Positions 54,196 through 64,000 of a DNA stretch of 64,000 bases are shown piece by piece. Both the position numbers and the translations under genes were made by a program. Source of the DNA: Basfia succiniciproducens (GTDB lineage Bacteria > Pseudomonadota > Gammaproteobacteria > Enterobacterales > Pasteurellaceae); NCBI RefSeq assembly GCF_011455875.1, contig NZ_CP015031.1, forward strand, positions 620,001-684,000. The letters run 5' to 3'. The notes beneath the pieces are model-generated. The model was not told the DNA's origin. It saw only the letters and a program-made list of their open reading frames with translations, and did not search any database. Position 1 is the stretch's first letter. Every line of letters starts with the position of its first letter.

Positions 54196-57100
54196 ATGCA
54201 CCCAACCCCAAAATTCCAAGAAAAATACAGTTCAAAAATTCCTGCATTATTGCTGTTAAATAATTTGGGGTGGGGATGTTTGTCGCCTAAAACCGCATTA
54301 GCAATGCGTAATCACAGCAAAGCTAATGTGGTGTTGGAAATGGTATTGCGTGAAGTGTTGGCGGCAAAAACTTTTCTGTATGCGGGAAAAGAAAGGCATT
54401 TATCCGCAAAGGCGGTAGATTACTTAGTTGCCGAGCTGATGAATCCTAATCTGAATGAAAGTTTAGTGAATGCCAATGAGAAAATCTATAATCATCTGCT
54501 TTATGGCATTACCGTTATCGAATTTGTCGAAGGCAAGAAAATCAGTTGCACTATTCCGATTATCGACTGGGAAAATATTGAAAATAACCGTTTCCATTTT
54601 ACTGAAGAATTTGATGTCGCTAATGTCAATGGCAGTTCGGTGCGAACGCCTGATATTGTCTGCTTTGTGAATGGTTTACCTTTAGCGGTGATAGAAGGGA
54701 AACGCCCTGACGGTAAGCAAAAAAGCACTATCGAAGAGGGTATTTCCCAAACCATTCGTAACCAACGCCCGAATGAAATTCCACATCTGTTTGCCTACGC
54801 CCAGTTGGTGCTGTCGATTAACGGCACGGCAGGGCGTTATGCCACTTGTGGCACCCCTGCTAAATTCTGGTCTGCGTGGCGTGAAGAAGAGTTTTCAGAA
54901 CTGGAAATGGCAAACATTAAAAATTCAGCCATTTCGCCCCAAGATCTCACCGCTATCCTACCTAATTCAGCCGATCAACAATGGTATCAGCAGCTTATTG
55001 CGCAAGGGCGTTTAGCTGTAACAGGGCAAGATCAACTGTTAATCAGTTTGCTTAGTCCTGCTCGTCTATTGGAAATGATCCGCTATTTCACGCTGTTTGA
55101 TCACAAAGAGCATATTCGTGTTGTAGCTCGCTATCCGCAAGTTTTTGGGGTGAAACGCCTATTAAACCGTGTGAGCACTCAAAATGAACAAGGGGGACGC
55201 AATGGCGGGGTGATTTGGCATACCACAGGCTCGGGCAAATCTTTTACGATGGTCTTTTTCAGCAAAGCGTTGTTGTTACACCCTGCGCTAAAACAGTGCC
55301 GAATAGTGGTGGTAACGGATCGTGTCGATTTAGAAAATCAGCTAAGTCGCACTTTCTATAACAGCGGAGAACTTGCCACAAAGCGTGATCGCAAAAATGC
55401 AATGGCGACTACAGGCAAACGCCTTGCCGAGCAAATTGGTCAGGGCAATGAGCGGATTATTTTCTCGTTAATTCAGAAGTTTAATACCGCAATCGAGCAA
55501 CCGAACTGTTTTAACCCAAGTGAAAATATTATCGTGCTGATTGACGAAGGGCACCGTACCCAAGGGGGTGAAAATCATATTGCAATGCGCCGAGCATTGC
55601 CGAATGCCTCTTTTGTGGCATTTACCGGTACGCCGTTGTTGAAAGATGATGAAACTACGCAAAAATTCGGCAAGATTATTCACGCCTATACAATGCAACG
55701 GGCGGTGGAAGATAAATCCGTTACGCCGCTTTTGTATGAAGAGCGTATCCCTGAATTAGAGGTAAATAAGCAGGCGATTGATAACTGGTTTGAGCGCATT
55801 ACTAAATCGTTAAGCGAGCAACAAAAAGCGGATTTAAAACGCAAATTTGCTCGCAAAAGGCAGATTTATCAAGCCGATGAACGTATTCATTTAATCGCTC
55901 TGGATATTGCCTATCACCTGAATGAAAAAATCGAGCAGGGATTAAAAGGGCAGTTAGCGTGTGAAAGTAAAGTGAGCGCTATTCGTTATAAACAGTATCT
56001 TGACGAAGTCGGGTTGTTTGAAAGTGCAATAGTGATTAGCCCGCCCGATAGCCGAGAAGGCAATAGCGATATTGATGAACAGGCGAGCGATGAGGTGGTG
56101 CGTTGGTGGAATCAAAACGTGCAAGGCAATGAAGAGGTTTATACTCAACAGGTGTTAAATCGTTTTGCCGATCCGGATAGCCCGTTACGTTTATTGATTG
56201 TGGTGGATAAATTGCTGACCGGCTTTGATGAACCGAGCAATGCGGTGCTCTATATTGATAAGCCGTTAAAACAGCACAATCTGATTCAAGCTATCGCCCG
56301 TGTTAATCGCCTACATAAGCAGAAAGAATATGGACTGTTGATTGATTATCGGGGTATTTTAAAAGAGCTGGATACTACCATTGCCAAATATCAAGATTTA
56401 GCCAGCCGAACCCAAGGCGGTTACGATATCGATGATATTGAAGGCTTATATCGCCCGATGAGAAATGAATATCTGCGCTTGCTAAGTTTGTATCAACAGC
56501 TTTGGGCGGTTTTTGCGACGGTCGAAAATAAAGCGGATATTGAGCAGCTGCGCCGAGTGCTAATGCCGAATTTGGTTGCCGATTCGGAAACAAGCGGTCT
56601 GTTATTCGATAAAAATAGCAAAATTCGAGACGATTTTTATCGTGCCTTAACGGACTTTAACCGCTGTTTACAAGTAGCGTTGCAGTCGGAAGAGTTTTAT
56701 CAAGATCAAAACTTCACCGATTCCGACCGCACTTTATATAAAGAAACCGCTAAACAGTTCAGCTATTTACGCCGTTTAGTGAAACAAGATTCGGGCGAAC
56801 AGATTGATTACAGCGAATATGCCGACCAAGTGGAAAAATTGATTGATAAACACGTTGTTGGGCTAGGCGTAAAAGAGCCTGAAGGCATTTGCATTTATGC
56901 GGTCAATAAAATGGGTAAAGCGGAAATCAAACAGTGGGACGATACCAAAACCCGTAACGAAGCGGATAAAATCCGTTCACGCATTGCCCGCAGTATCGAA
57001 CTGGATTTGAATGATGATCCTTATGCTAAAGCCCGTTTTTCCGAATTGTTGCAACAGGCGATTGAAGAGGCGGAAGCGTTATTTGATAATCCGATGAAGC

Positions 57101-57465
57101 AATACTTACTATTTCAAGAGTTTGAAGAACAAGTCGCGGAGCGAAAATTAGCGGAAATTCCCGATCGTTTTGCCGATAACCATTCGGCGCAAGCCTACTT
57201 TGGTGTATTTAAAACTGTGTTGCCGGAAACCTTAGCCCAACCAAGTGAGCAAGAGCGTTGGGTAGAATTAGCTTTTGAAGTGGATCGTATTGTGCTACAA
57301 GCGGTAGCAGAACATTCATTAAGTTTAGAGCAGGTAGAAAAAGAGATCAGTAAGCAATTACTGCCAATGTTGTTCAAACTTTGCCAATCTATCGGTAGCG
57401 GTATGTTGCAAGCAAAAGAGATTGTGAAACGGATTATCCAAATTGTGCGTATTGGGCATAAATAA
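54196..57465 (+). CDS. hsdR: Type I restriction subunit HsdR
   Basis: ATP-dependent translocase and nuclease of the type I system, 1089 residues. The nuclease motif is Asp153 (TPDIVC) with Glu167-x-Lys169 (VIEGKRP). Walker A TTGSGKS is at 343-349, the DEGH box starts at residue 450, and AFTGTP and QAIARVNR further helicase motifs follow. Every catalytic motif is present, so restriction should be active. An uptake word lies inside near 56725. The next gene starts three bases after the stop. Confidence 0.96.
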   Translation: MHPTPKFQEKYSSKIPALLLLNNLGWGCLSPKTALAMRNHSKANVVLEMVLREVLAAKTFLYAGKERHLSAKAVDYLVAELMNPNLNESLVNANEKIYNHLLYGITVIEFVEGKKISCTIPIIDWENIENNRFHFTEEFDVANVNGSSVRTPDIVCFVNGLPLAVIEGKRPDGKQKSTIEEGISQTIRNQRPNEIPHLFAYAQLVLSINGTAGRYATCGTPAKFWSAWREEEFSELEMANIKNSAISPQDLTAILPNSADQQWYQQLIAQGRLAVTGQDQLLISLLSPARLLEMIRYFTLFDHKEHIRVVARYPQVFGVKRLLNRVSTQNEQGGRNGGVIWHTTGSGKSFTMVFFSKALLLHPALKQCRIVVVTDRVDLENQLSRTFYNSGELATKRDRKNAMATTGKRLAEQIGQGNERIIFSLIQKFNTAIEQPNCFNPSENIIVLIDEGHRTQGGENHIAMRRALPNASFVAFTGTPLLKDDETTQKFGKIIHAYTMQRAVEDKSVTPLLYEERIPELEVNKQAIDNWFERITKSLSEQQKADLKRKFARKRQIYQADERIHLIALDIAYHLNEKIEQGLKGQLACESKVSAIRYKQYLDEVGLFESAIVISPPDSREGNSDIDEQASDEVVRWWNQNVQGNEEVYTQQVLNRFADPDSPLRLLIVVDKLLTGFDEPSNAVLYIDKPLKQHNLIQAIARVNRLHKQKEYGLLIDYRGILKELDTTIAKYQDLASRTQGGYDIDDIEGLYRPMRNEYLRLLSLYQQLWAVFATVENKADIEQLRRVLMPNLVADSETSGLLFDKNSKIRDDFYRALTDFNRCLQVALQSEEFYQDQNFTDSDRTLYKETAKQFSYLRRLVKQDSGEQIDYSEYADQVEKLIDKHVVGLGVKEPEGICIYAVNKMGKAEIKQWDDTKTRNEADKIRSRIARSIELDLNDDPYAKARFSELLQQAIEEAEALFDNPMKQYLLFQEFEEQVAERKLAEIPDRFADNHSAQAYFGVFKTVLPETLAQPSEQERWVELAFEVDRIVLQAVAEHSLSLEQVEKEISKQLLPMLFKLCQSIGSGMLQAKEIVKRIIQIVRIGHK

Positions 57466-57468
57466 GCA

Positions 57469-58194
57469 ATGAACAAAACAATTTTATCTATCCCCTATGG
57501 CGAACAGCGGCTACAAGTTCGGCTTATCGAATGCCCGCAATCGAAACGCTTACGCTTAACCGTGCAGCCAAATGGCGAAATTATTGCCTATGCGCCGCAA
57601 CAAGCGGTCAGAAACGAACTGGTTTTTGCAATTTCGCAACAAACGGGTTGGATTTCCCAACAATTAGCCGAACTTAGCCAATTACCGAAATTGCCTAGCC
57701 GAAAATATGTGAGTGGGGAAAGTTATCGTTATTTGGGCAGGCAATATGTGCTCAAAGTTTATAATGAACCTAATCAAGCAAATCATATTCGTCTTTGGCG
57801 TGGGCAAATTGAAGTTCAACTTAAAGATAAATCGCCTGAAAAGGTGCAGAAATCTTTAAACCAATGGTACTGCCAAAAAGCAAAACAGATTTTTCAACAA
57901 CGTTTGGAATCTTTACTTGAGAAGACATTGTGGGTAACTGATAAGCCGAATATTCGTCTACGCACAATGAAAACTCGTTGGGGTAGTTGTTCGGTAAAAG
58001 GGGCATTATGGCTAAACCCAATGTTAGTTAAAGCCCCGAAAGAGTGTATCGATTATGTGATTTTGCACGAGCTGTGCCATTTAGCCGAACATAACCATAG
58101 CGAGCGTTTTTATCGTTTAATGGGGCAGGTAATGCCAAATTGGCGGGAGATGAAAATAAAACTCGACATGCAAACGGTTTTATTGCTTTCCTAA
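57469..58194 (+). CDS. YgjP/DUF45-family zinc metallopeptidase
   Basis: A 241-residue protein of the YgjP (WLM/SprT-like) family. The zinc motif is His200-Glu201-x-x-His204 (LHELCHLAEHNH), preceded by TRWGSCS near residue 165, both family hallmarks. It starts three bases after hsdR and is surely cotranscribed. Genes of this family are often found next to hsdR, but their contribution to restriction is not known. Last gene of the island before infC. Confidence 0.9.
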   Translation: MNKTILSIPYGEQRLQVRLIECPQSKRLRLTVQPNGEIIAYAPQQAVRNELVFAISQQTGWISQQLAELSQLPKLPSRKYVSGESYRYLGRQYVLKVYNEPNQANHIRLWRGQIEVQLKDKSPEKVQKSLNQWYCQKAKQIFQQRLESLLEKTLWVTDKPNIRLRTMKTRWGSCSVKGALWLNPMLVKAPKECIDYVILHELCHLAEHNHSERFYRLMGQVMPNWREMKIKLDMQTVLLLS

Positions 58195-58350
58195 AGCGGT
58201 AATGAATTTGGTAATGTGGCTATTGCATAATTTTTGAATATCTTTTAGAATTCTTACGTTTAACTTCCTAAGTTTTTAGGGAGAAAGAGAATTTTAATCC
58301 ATTGCATTGCAGTGGATGTTAATTAACAAAAAACAAGAAGGAATAAGACT

Positions 58351-58893
58351 ATTAAACCTGTAAAACGCGTTCAAACAAATCGTGCACATCGTCTTAATGA
58401 TGAAATCCGTGGCGTAAAAGAAGTTCGCTTAACTGATGAAAACGGCGAGCAAGTTGGTATCGTATCAATTCAAGAGGCATTGAGCCGTGCTGAAGAAGTT
58501 GAGTTAGACTTAGTGGAAATCAGTCCGAATGCCGAACCGCCGGTTTGTCGTATTATGAACTACGGTAAGTTTATTTACGAAAAAGAGAAAGCGGCAAAAG
58601 AACAAAAGAAAAAACAAAAAGTCGTACAAGTGAAGGAAATTAAATTCCGTCCGGGGACTGATGAGGGCGACTATCAAGTTAAGCTTCGTAACATTGTACG
58701 TTTCTTGGAAGACGGTGATAAGGTTAAAATTACAGTTCGTTTCCGTGGACGCGAAATGGCACACCAAGATATCGGGTTAGACGTATTAGATCGTGTAAAA
58801 CAAGATACGGCTGAAATTGCAATGGTTGAGTCTGCACCGGGTAAGTTGGAAGGTCGTCAGGCGGTAATGGTTATTGCACCGAAGAAAAAATAA
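58351..58893 (+). CDS. infC: Translation initiation factor IF-3 (AUU start)
   Basis: Binds the 30S subunit and proofreads start-codon selection. The reading frame extends upstream to ATT at 58351, eight bases after AAGGA, giving 180 residues (E. coli 180) beginning with the expected [16 protein letters not shown] segment; the first NTG start (58480) would remove the whole N-terminal domain. The rare AUU start is the basis of IF-3 autoregulation in E. coli. [13 protein letters not shown] and [14 protein letters not shown] are diagnostic. Confidence 0.96.
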   Translation: MKPVKRVQTNRAHRLNDEIRGVKEVRLTDENGEQVGIVSIQEALSRAEEVELDLVEISPNAEPPVCRIMNYGKFIYEKEKAAKEQKKKQKVVQVKEIKFRPGTDEGDYQVKLRNIVRFLEDGDKVKITVRFRGREMAHQDIGLDVLDRVKQDTAEIAMVESAPGKLEGRQAVMVIAPKKK

Positions 58894-58908
58894 TTTTATT
58901 CTTGCATA

Positions 58909-58940
58909 AAACGGGCGGATCCTATAGAATCCGTCCGTTT
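58909..58940 (+). terminator. Terminator or attenuator between infC and rpmI
   Basis: AAACGGGCGGAT / ATCCGTCCGTTT stem (one G-T pair) followed by a T-rich run. The 58894-59140 gap also holds a single uptake word near 59063 and is a likely site for L20 control. Confidence 0.75.
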
Positions 58941-59140
58941 TCTCTTTTATTAAAGAGAAACAAAAGCAATCTACAGGCACATTTCGCAGCCTGATTTGCT
59001 TTTTGCCGTAAAAGGCTTATGGGCGGTAACGCTCAATCAGAGATAATTAGTGCTTTCCAAGTAAAAGTGCGGTCAGAAATGGCGGTATTTTTCGCCTGAT
59101 TATTGTGTATCAAACAAAACAATGCGGAGTTTTTTTAACA

Positions 59141-59338
59141 ATGCCTAAAATTAAAACAGTACGTGGTGCTGCGAAGCGTTTCAAAAAAACGGCTTCCGGC
59201 GGTTTCAAACGTAAACAATCTCACTTACGTCATATTTTGACTAAGAAAACAACTAAACGTAAACGTCACTTACGTCACAAATCAATGGTAGCGAAAGCAG
59301 ACCAAGTATTAGTAGTAGCGTGCTTACCATACGTATAA
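59141..59338 (+). CDS. rpmI: Ribosomal protein bL35
   Basis: Small basic protein of the 50S subunit; 65 residues from the ATG at 59141, starting [20 protein letters not shown], the standard L35 N-terminus. GGAG lies upstream. An in-frame start at 59105 adds 12 unconserved residues and is rejected. Cotranscribed with rplT. Confidence 0.97.
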
Positions 59339-59428
59339 GCCGTTAAGTAAGTTAAACGTACTTTAGTGAATTTTTAGTAGGGATGCAGTATATTGCGTCC
59401 GAAATCAAATAGACAATTAGGAGATTAA

Positions 59429-59785
<357 letters not shown>

Positions 59786-59832
59786 TTTTTAAAGCATAGA
59801 GATTAGGGCACCGTTTGGTGTCCTTTTTTGTT

Positions 59833-60438
59833 TTACGGTGATTTAAATTGCTCTTGAAGTGCAGAAAAATCATATTCGATAATGTTTTCCTGTGAATAAG
59901 AAATATTATAAATAGAATGATATTTAACTGATAATGTAAGCTTACCTGCTTTAATTAAATCAATAAATGGCGTAATACACGGCTCTTTTCCATTTAGTAC
60001 TTCATCCATTGGATAAAGCAATCTGAGGAAGTTATCCTCTTCGTCACCCGCTTTTAGAACGGCATTTTTAATTAACCATCCTTCGGAAAGCGGACAGCTA
60101 TGAGAAATCTGATTGTGAGATAAAATTTCTCGCCATTTAGACGAATAATTCGATTGATATGTTTGTCCGTTTATTTGAACTTTAAATTCATCAATAATTG
60201 CCGAACCTTCGCCGTAATTTCCAACGACAATTTTCGCTTCTATCATCTGAGGATTATTTGGCAATACTATAATTTTGGGCGTGAAAGCCAGGAAAGGGCG
60301 TTTACTTTCTTTCATCAGATAATTTTGCTGATAAACAAGATAAGCGGAAAAAGCCGTGATTATAACGACTAATGAAGGCGAAATATAATGCTTTATCCAA
60401 TTAAAGTGATATTTCCATTTATTTATTTGTTGACGCAT
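59833..60438 (-). CDS. Hypothetical membrane-anchored protein
   Basis: A 201-residue protein not recognised as a known family. The ATG at 60438 follows GGAAAAAT; a GTG at 60465 lies inside an uptake word and is less likely. One membrane helix (about residues 20-38) is followed by a beta-rich soluble domain with two cysteines. Stands alone between rplT and lplA, and is AT-rich. Confidence 0.65.
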   Translation of the reverse strand: MRQQINKWKYHFNWIKHYISPSLVVIITAFSAYLVYQQNYLMKESKRPFLAFTPKIIVLPNNPQMIEAKIVVGNYGEGSAIIDEFKVQINGQTYQSNYSSKWREILSHNQISHSCPLSEGWLIKNAVLKAGDEEDNFLRLLYPMDEVLNGKEPCITPFIDLIKAGKLTLSVKYHSIYNISYSQENIIEYDFSALQEQFKSP

Positions 60439-60467
60439 AAAAATTTTTCCAAAAATTGACCGCACTT

Positions 60468-61490
60468 TTATTCTTCATATATGCCGTTAACCAGTAATTC
60501 CGTTAAGGCTTCAGGTTCGATGTTGCCGAAATATTGCTTAATATTAAAATGATTGAAAATTTGCGAAATAGCCTGTTTTTCATATTTTATGCCTATAAGC
60601 GCCTTTTCTAATTCAGCAATTTCGGCCAACCCGAAAAAATCACCGAAAATGCGGATATTTTGAATTTTTCCTTGCTCAACATTGAGTTTGTATTCCACTA
60701 ATCCTGCGGGAAATTTATGGTAATACTCAAGAGTGAATTGCAGGGAACGTCCGTAATTCCAGTCCCAGTTGGCAAAACGCTGCTCGCGAAGTGCGTAAAC
60801 CTTTTGCCAGTCTTCTTCGGTGAGACGATATTCGGGCACCTGTTCCCGAGAGGTTACATTGAATATTTTCAGCAGTAAAATATCCCGAAATTGCCGAGTA
60901 GTTAAATGTTGATATTCTGGTGAAAGATAAGGTTTGATATTCGTCACCCGTTTGCGAATAGATCGAATGCCTTTTGATTCAATTTTTTCCTTGCGGGATT
61001 TTAAGGCTTTGCTAACTTCTTCTAAATCCGAGTCGAACAAAATAGTACCGTGGGCGGTCATTCGTCCTCCTTTAGCATACATTGCGTTGCCGGAGAATTT
61101 CTTGCCGTCAATCAGTAAATCGTTTCGTCCTTCTAATTTTGCGTTTTTGGCGCCTAGCTGATGGAGCGCTTCAATTACCGGCCGAGTAAAACCGGCGAAA
61201 TCACCTATAGAACCGTCATCATCTTTGATAAAACAAAAACTAAGATTGCCCAAATCATGATAAACCGCACCGCCGCCGGACATGCGACGCACTACGCGGA
61301 TGTTTTTTTCATCTAAATAAGGTTGGTTAACTTCTGCGATGGTATTTTGGTTGCGACCAATAATGATTGAGGGAGAATTGATATAAAAGAGCAAAATAGG
61401 CTCATTCACCAAACGATTTTCAACTAAATAGGTTTCCAGCGCAATATTAATACCGGCATCCGTAATCTCTTTATTATCAATGAAATACAT
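60468..61490 (-). CDS. lplA: Lipoate-protein ligase A
   Basis: Attaches free lipoate to 2-oxoacid dehydrogenases and GcvH via lipoyl-AMP. The ATG at 61490 gives 340 residues; an ATG five codons earlier is possible. RRMSGGGAVYHDLGN near 69-83 binds lipoate, and GKKFSGNAMY near 128 supplies the catalytic Lys. A C-terminal accessory domain (from ~250) is present. The N-terminus MYFIDNKEITDAGINIALE resembles ligases of Firmicutes more than E. coli LplA. Confidence 0.92.
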   Translation of the reverse strand: MYFIDNKEITDAGINIALETYLVENRLVNEPILLFYINSPSIIIGRNQNTIAEVNQPYLDEKNIRVVRRMSGGGAVYHDLGNLSFCFIKDDDGSIGDFAGFTRPVIEALHQLGAKNAKLEGRNDLLIDGKKFSGNAMYAKGGRMTAHGTILFDSDLEEVSKALKSRKEKIESKGIRSIRKRVTNIKPYLSPEYQHLTTRQFRDILLLKIFNVTSREQVPEYRLTEEDWQKVYALREQRFANWDWNYGRSLQFTLEYYHKFPAGLVEYKLNVEQGKIQNIRIFGDFFGLAEIAELEKALIGIKYEKQAISQIFNHFNIKQYFGNIEPEALTELLVNGIYEE

Positions 61491-61570
61491 AATGATTTTT
61501 CTCATGAAATTATTTTTTGATTAATATAGTCGGAAATAATGATTAGAACAAGCATTAACGAAAAGAGCAT

Positions 61571-61599
61571 AAAAAAACCGCTATCCAAATAGATAGCGG
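61571..61599 (-). terminator. Terminator after dxs
   Basis: CCGCTATC (61578-61585) / GATAGCGG (61592-61599) stem; on the minus strand it is followed by seven T. It lies about 110 bp past the dxs stop. Nothing else was seen in 61491-61707. Confidence 0.8.
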
Positions 61600-61707
61600 C
61601 GGATTCTTAAAAAATATAAGAAAGATTAAAAAAGACGACTGCAATGCAGCGCACTAGCACTTACTATGACTGGTCTAATTGACAAAAGTTCAAAAATTTA
61701 TCAAAAA

Positions 61708-63561
61708 TTAAGCAATTCTTAAAAAATTTTTGATTTGTTCTTCGATACCCGTCGCATCTAATTTTAATTCTTTCAATACTTCTTGTTGCGTACCTTGCGC
61801 AACGAATTCGTCTGGCAAGCCCAAATGCAATATATTTACATGATGTTGCTGAATATTAACCACTTCCGATACCGCGCTACCTGCGCCGCCTTGGATGGTA
61901 TTTTCTTCCAAAGTTACTAAAGTACGATGCGTTTTCGCCAGTTCATTGATACGCTCATAATCCAATGGTTTAACAAAACGCATATCGACCACAGTGGCAT
62001 TTAATTTTTCGGCAACATCCAATGCGTTTGGAAGCAGAGTACCGAAGTTGAGAATGGCAATGTCTTGCCCTTGGCGCACTAAGTTCGATTTACCGATTTC
62101 CAATTCTCGTAACGGTTCTAATTCTACACCGATAGCATTACCGCGAGGATAACGTACTGCCGCAGGTTTTCCGCAACAATAACCTGTGTGCAGCATGAGG
62201 CGGCATTCGTTCTCATTGCTCGGCGCCATAATAATCAGATTTGGAATGCAACGTAAGAAGCTTAAATCAAAGGCACCTTGGTGGGTCGGACCATCGGCTC
62301 CTACAATACCTGCGCGGTCGATAGCAAATAAAACCGGCAAGTTTTGAATTGCCACATCATGAATTACTTGGTCATAGGCGCGTTGCAGAAAAGTGGAATA
62401 AATCGCCACAACAGGTTTATAACCGCCAATAGCTAAACCGGCTGCTAAAGTTACCGCATGCTGTTCGGCGATTGCCACATCAAAATACTGATCCGGGAAA
62501 CGATTGGAAAACTCAACCATGCCGGAACCTTCACGCATTGCCGGCGTTATACCGATAAGTTTTTCGTCTTGCTCGGCAGTCTCACATAACCATTCGCCGA
62601 AAATTTGCGAATAAGTGGGCGTAGCGGTAGATTTCGGTAACTGCCCGGTATGATAGTCAAACTTAGGTACACCGTGGAAACCGATAGGATCTTGTTCCGC
62701 CGGTGTGTAGCCTTTGCCTTTTTTGGTGCGGATATGAAGAAATTGCGGACCTTTTAAGGTTTTCATATTGCTTAAAGTAGCGATTAATTCTTCGATATTA
62801 TGTCCGTCAATAGGTCCGATATAGTTAAAACCCAGCTCTTCAAAAAGCGTGCTGATCGGCGAAATTACGCCTTTCATGTGTTCCTCGGTTTTCTTCATAA
62901 AATTCTTAATCGGCGGCATGGTATCAAGAATTTTTTTACTGCTGTCGCGTAAAGAAGAATAAATGGAACCGGAAAAAATTCGGGCAAGGTGATTATTCAA
63001 ACCGCCTACATTTTCGGAAATAGACATTTCATTATCGTTTAAGATAACGAGCATATCGGTATGTAATGCACCCGCATGATTCATAGCTTCAAATGCCATT
63101 CCGGCTGTGATCGCACCGTCCCCGATTACACAAACGGTTTTACGCCCGGCGTTTTCCTTTTCTGCGGCGATAGCGATGCCTAGTCCTGCGCTGATTGAGG
63201 TGGAGGAGTGTCCGACACTTAATACGTCGAATTCGCTTTCTTCACGCCAAGGGAAAGGGTGAATGCCGTCTTTTTGACGGATTGTGGTCATGCGTTCGCG
63301 ACGACCGGTTAAAATTTTATGCGGATAGGCCTGGTGACCGACATCCCAAATTAATTGGTCAAAAGGCGTTTTAAAAATATAATGCAGCGCAACGGTCAAT
63401 TCTACGGTGCCTAAGCCCGAAGCTAAATGCCCGCTTGTTCGACTAACGCTTTCTAATAAATATTCACGTAATTCATTGCATACTTGAGGAAGTTGATCTT
63501 TGTTTAAAAGGCGTAAATCCTCAGGCGAATTAATTAGGGAGAGAAGTGGATAGTTTTGCAT
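61708..63561 (-). CDS. dxs: 1-deoxy-D-xylulose-5-phosphate synthase
   Basis: Thiamine-diphosphate enzyme that condenses pyruvate and glyceraldehyde 3-phosphate, the first step of the MEP isoprenoid pathway. 617 residues (E. coli 620). [14 protein letters not shown] near 43, the ThDP motif [13 protein letters not shown] near 151 and [11 protein letters not shown] near 370 with the catalytic Glu are all present. Lies 24 bp downstream of ispA, the usual pair. Confidence 0.97.
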   Translation of the reverse strand: MQNYPLLSLINSPEDLRLLNKDQLPQVCNELREYLLESVSRTSGHLASGLGTVELTVALHYIFKTPFDQLIWDVGHQAYPHKILTGRRERMTTIRQKDGIHPFPWREESEFDVLSVGHSSTSISAGLGIAIAAEKENAGRKTVCVIGDGAITAGMAFEAMNHAGALHTDMLVILNDNEMSISENVGGLNNHLARIFSGSIYSSLRDSSKKILDTMPPIKNFMKKTEEHMKGVISPISTLFEELGFNYIGPIDGHNIEELIATLSNMKTLKGPQFLHIRTKKGKGYTPAEQDPIGFHGVPKFDYHTGQLPKSTATPTYSQIFGEWLCETAEQDEKLIGITPAMREGSGMVEFSNRFPDQYFDVAIAEQHAVTLAAGLAIGGYKPVVAIYSTFLQRAYDQVIHDVAIQNLPVLFAIDRAGIVGADGPTHQGAFDLSFLRCIPNLIIMAPSNENECRLMLHTGYCCGKPAAVRYPRGNAIGVELEPLRELEIGKSNLVRQGQDIAILNFGTLLPNALDVAEKLNATVVDMRFVKPLDYERINELAKTHRTLVTLEENTIQGGAGSAVSEVVNIQQHHVNILHLGLPDEFVAQGTQQEVLKELKLDATGIEEQIKNFLRIA

Positions 63562-63585
63562 GGTTGTTAGTCAGTCCCACAATAA

Positions 63586-64000
63586 TTAATTTTTTCGATT
63601 AATAATAAATTCGGCTAAAGCACGAAGTGCCGTTGTATCAAAAGGTAAATGTTCTAATTCACCGACCGCCGCAACATAAAGTTCCCGTGCTTTTTGTTTT
63701 GCACCGGCTAAACCCAGTAATTTAGGATAAGTGCTTTTATCCGACTCTAAATCCGAGCCGACATTCTTACCGATTGCCGCCAGATCGCCCTCGATGTCTA
63801 AAATATCATCCTGAACCTGAAATGCCAGACCGATAGCGGCGGCATAGCGATCCAGTTTGGCTTCCAATGCGTTGTCGGCAAAATGCGACGAACAAATAAA
63901 GCCCATTTTTAACGCAGCGGAAAGTAAAGCGCCTGTTTTGTTGCGATGAATTTGTTCCAGTTCGCTCAGTGAAATCTGTTTATGTTCAGAAATAAGATCA
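63586..64000 (-). CDS. ispA: Farnesyl diphosphate synthase, C-terminal part (runs off window)
   Basis: Isoprenyl diphosphate synthase; about 137 C-terminal residues are visible. HRNKTGALLSAALKMG precedes the second Asp-rich motif in FQVQDDILDIEGD, followed by a KNVGSDLESDKSTYP lysine region, exactly as in IspA. The N-terminus, with the first DDxxD, lies beyond 64000. The internal ATG at 63906 is not the true start. It makes the substrate pool fed by dxs next door. Confidence 0.95.
   Translation of the reverse strand, partial: DLISEHKQISLSELEQIHRNKTGALLSAALKMGFICSSHFADNALEAKLDRYAAAIGLAFQVQDDILDIEGDLAAIGKNVGSDLESDKSTYPKLLGLAGAKQKARELYVAAVGELEHLPFDTTALRALAEFIINRKN

Noticed and set aside
49751-58194. 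The hsd island as a prophage or integrative element
   Set aside because: No integrase, phage structural gene, tRNA target or flanking direct repeat could be found at either end.
61600-61707. A possible tRNA or small RNA gene beyond dxs
   Set aside because: No cloverleaf, promoter or conserved RNA motif could be supported; only the dxs terminator is clear.

Overview
The window is about 64 kb of chromosome from a gamma-proteobacterium of the family Pasteurellaceae. The main evidence is the Haemophilus-type DNA uptake word AAGTGCGGT. It occurs roughly two dozen times and is often arranged as inverted pairs that form the transcription terminators between genes. Gene content (ppc, fdnGHI-type formate dehydrogenase, purEK, a moaACDE operon under a probable molybdenum-cofactor riboswitch) and moderately AT-rich coding are consistent with a Basfia/Mannheimia succiniciproducens-like organism. 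That genus-level guess is inference. No tRNA, rRNA, CRISPR array, prophage or transposase was found.

Layout. 1-7.4 kb: start of ppc, a purine permease, ychN, a YvcK-like gene and moaACDE. 7.4-12.5 kb: a type III restriction-modification pair (mod, res) with a pentanucleotide repeat tract in front of mod and palindromic repeats in and after mod. 12.5-17.2 kb: formate dehydrogenase fdnIHG on the minus strand, with cysteine where E. coli FdnG has selenocysteine. 17.7-27.4 kb: a ten-gene catabolic operon: PdxA2-like dehydrogenase, DhaK/DhaL-like kinase, EryC-like isomerase, SorC regulator, RpiB-like isomerase, TRAP transporter, cyclase-family hydrolase, and a triosephosphate-isomerase-like enzyme fused to a PTS EIIB domain. 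27.5-49.6 kb: housekeeping genes (aspC, purK, purE, pepN, pyrD, rnm, yciO, rluB, cysB, asnS, folE, xthA, yniC/yniA-like, grxB, thrS) interspersed with small proteins. 49.7-58.2 kb: a type I restriction-modification island (hsdM, hsdS, two unrecognised genes, hsdR, a YgjP-like metalloprotease), lying between thrS and infC. 58.3-64 kb: infC (AUU start), rpmI, rplT, a hypothetical gene, lplA, dxs and the end of ispA.

How the parts work together. The 17.7-27.4 kb operon is best read as uptake and catabolism of a four-carbon sugar, polyol-derived ketose or sugar acid. The TRAP system imports it, DhaKL-like proteins phosphorylate it, and EryC-, TIM- and RpiB-like enzymes route it to D-erythrose 4-phosphate. 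PdxA2 could convert a phosphorylated tetronate to dihydroxyacetone phosphate. The EIIB domain on the TIM-like enzyme, with no membrane EIIC nearby, is the strangest feature and suggests a link to PTS phosphorylation state.

The two restriction-modification loci are the accessory parts of the window. Both carry GTAGGG-type palindromes that I did not notice elsewhere here. The type I operon carries a 342-residue protein translationally overlapping a 172-residue four-helix membrane protein, a possible undescribed defence module.
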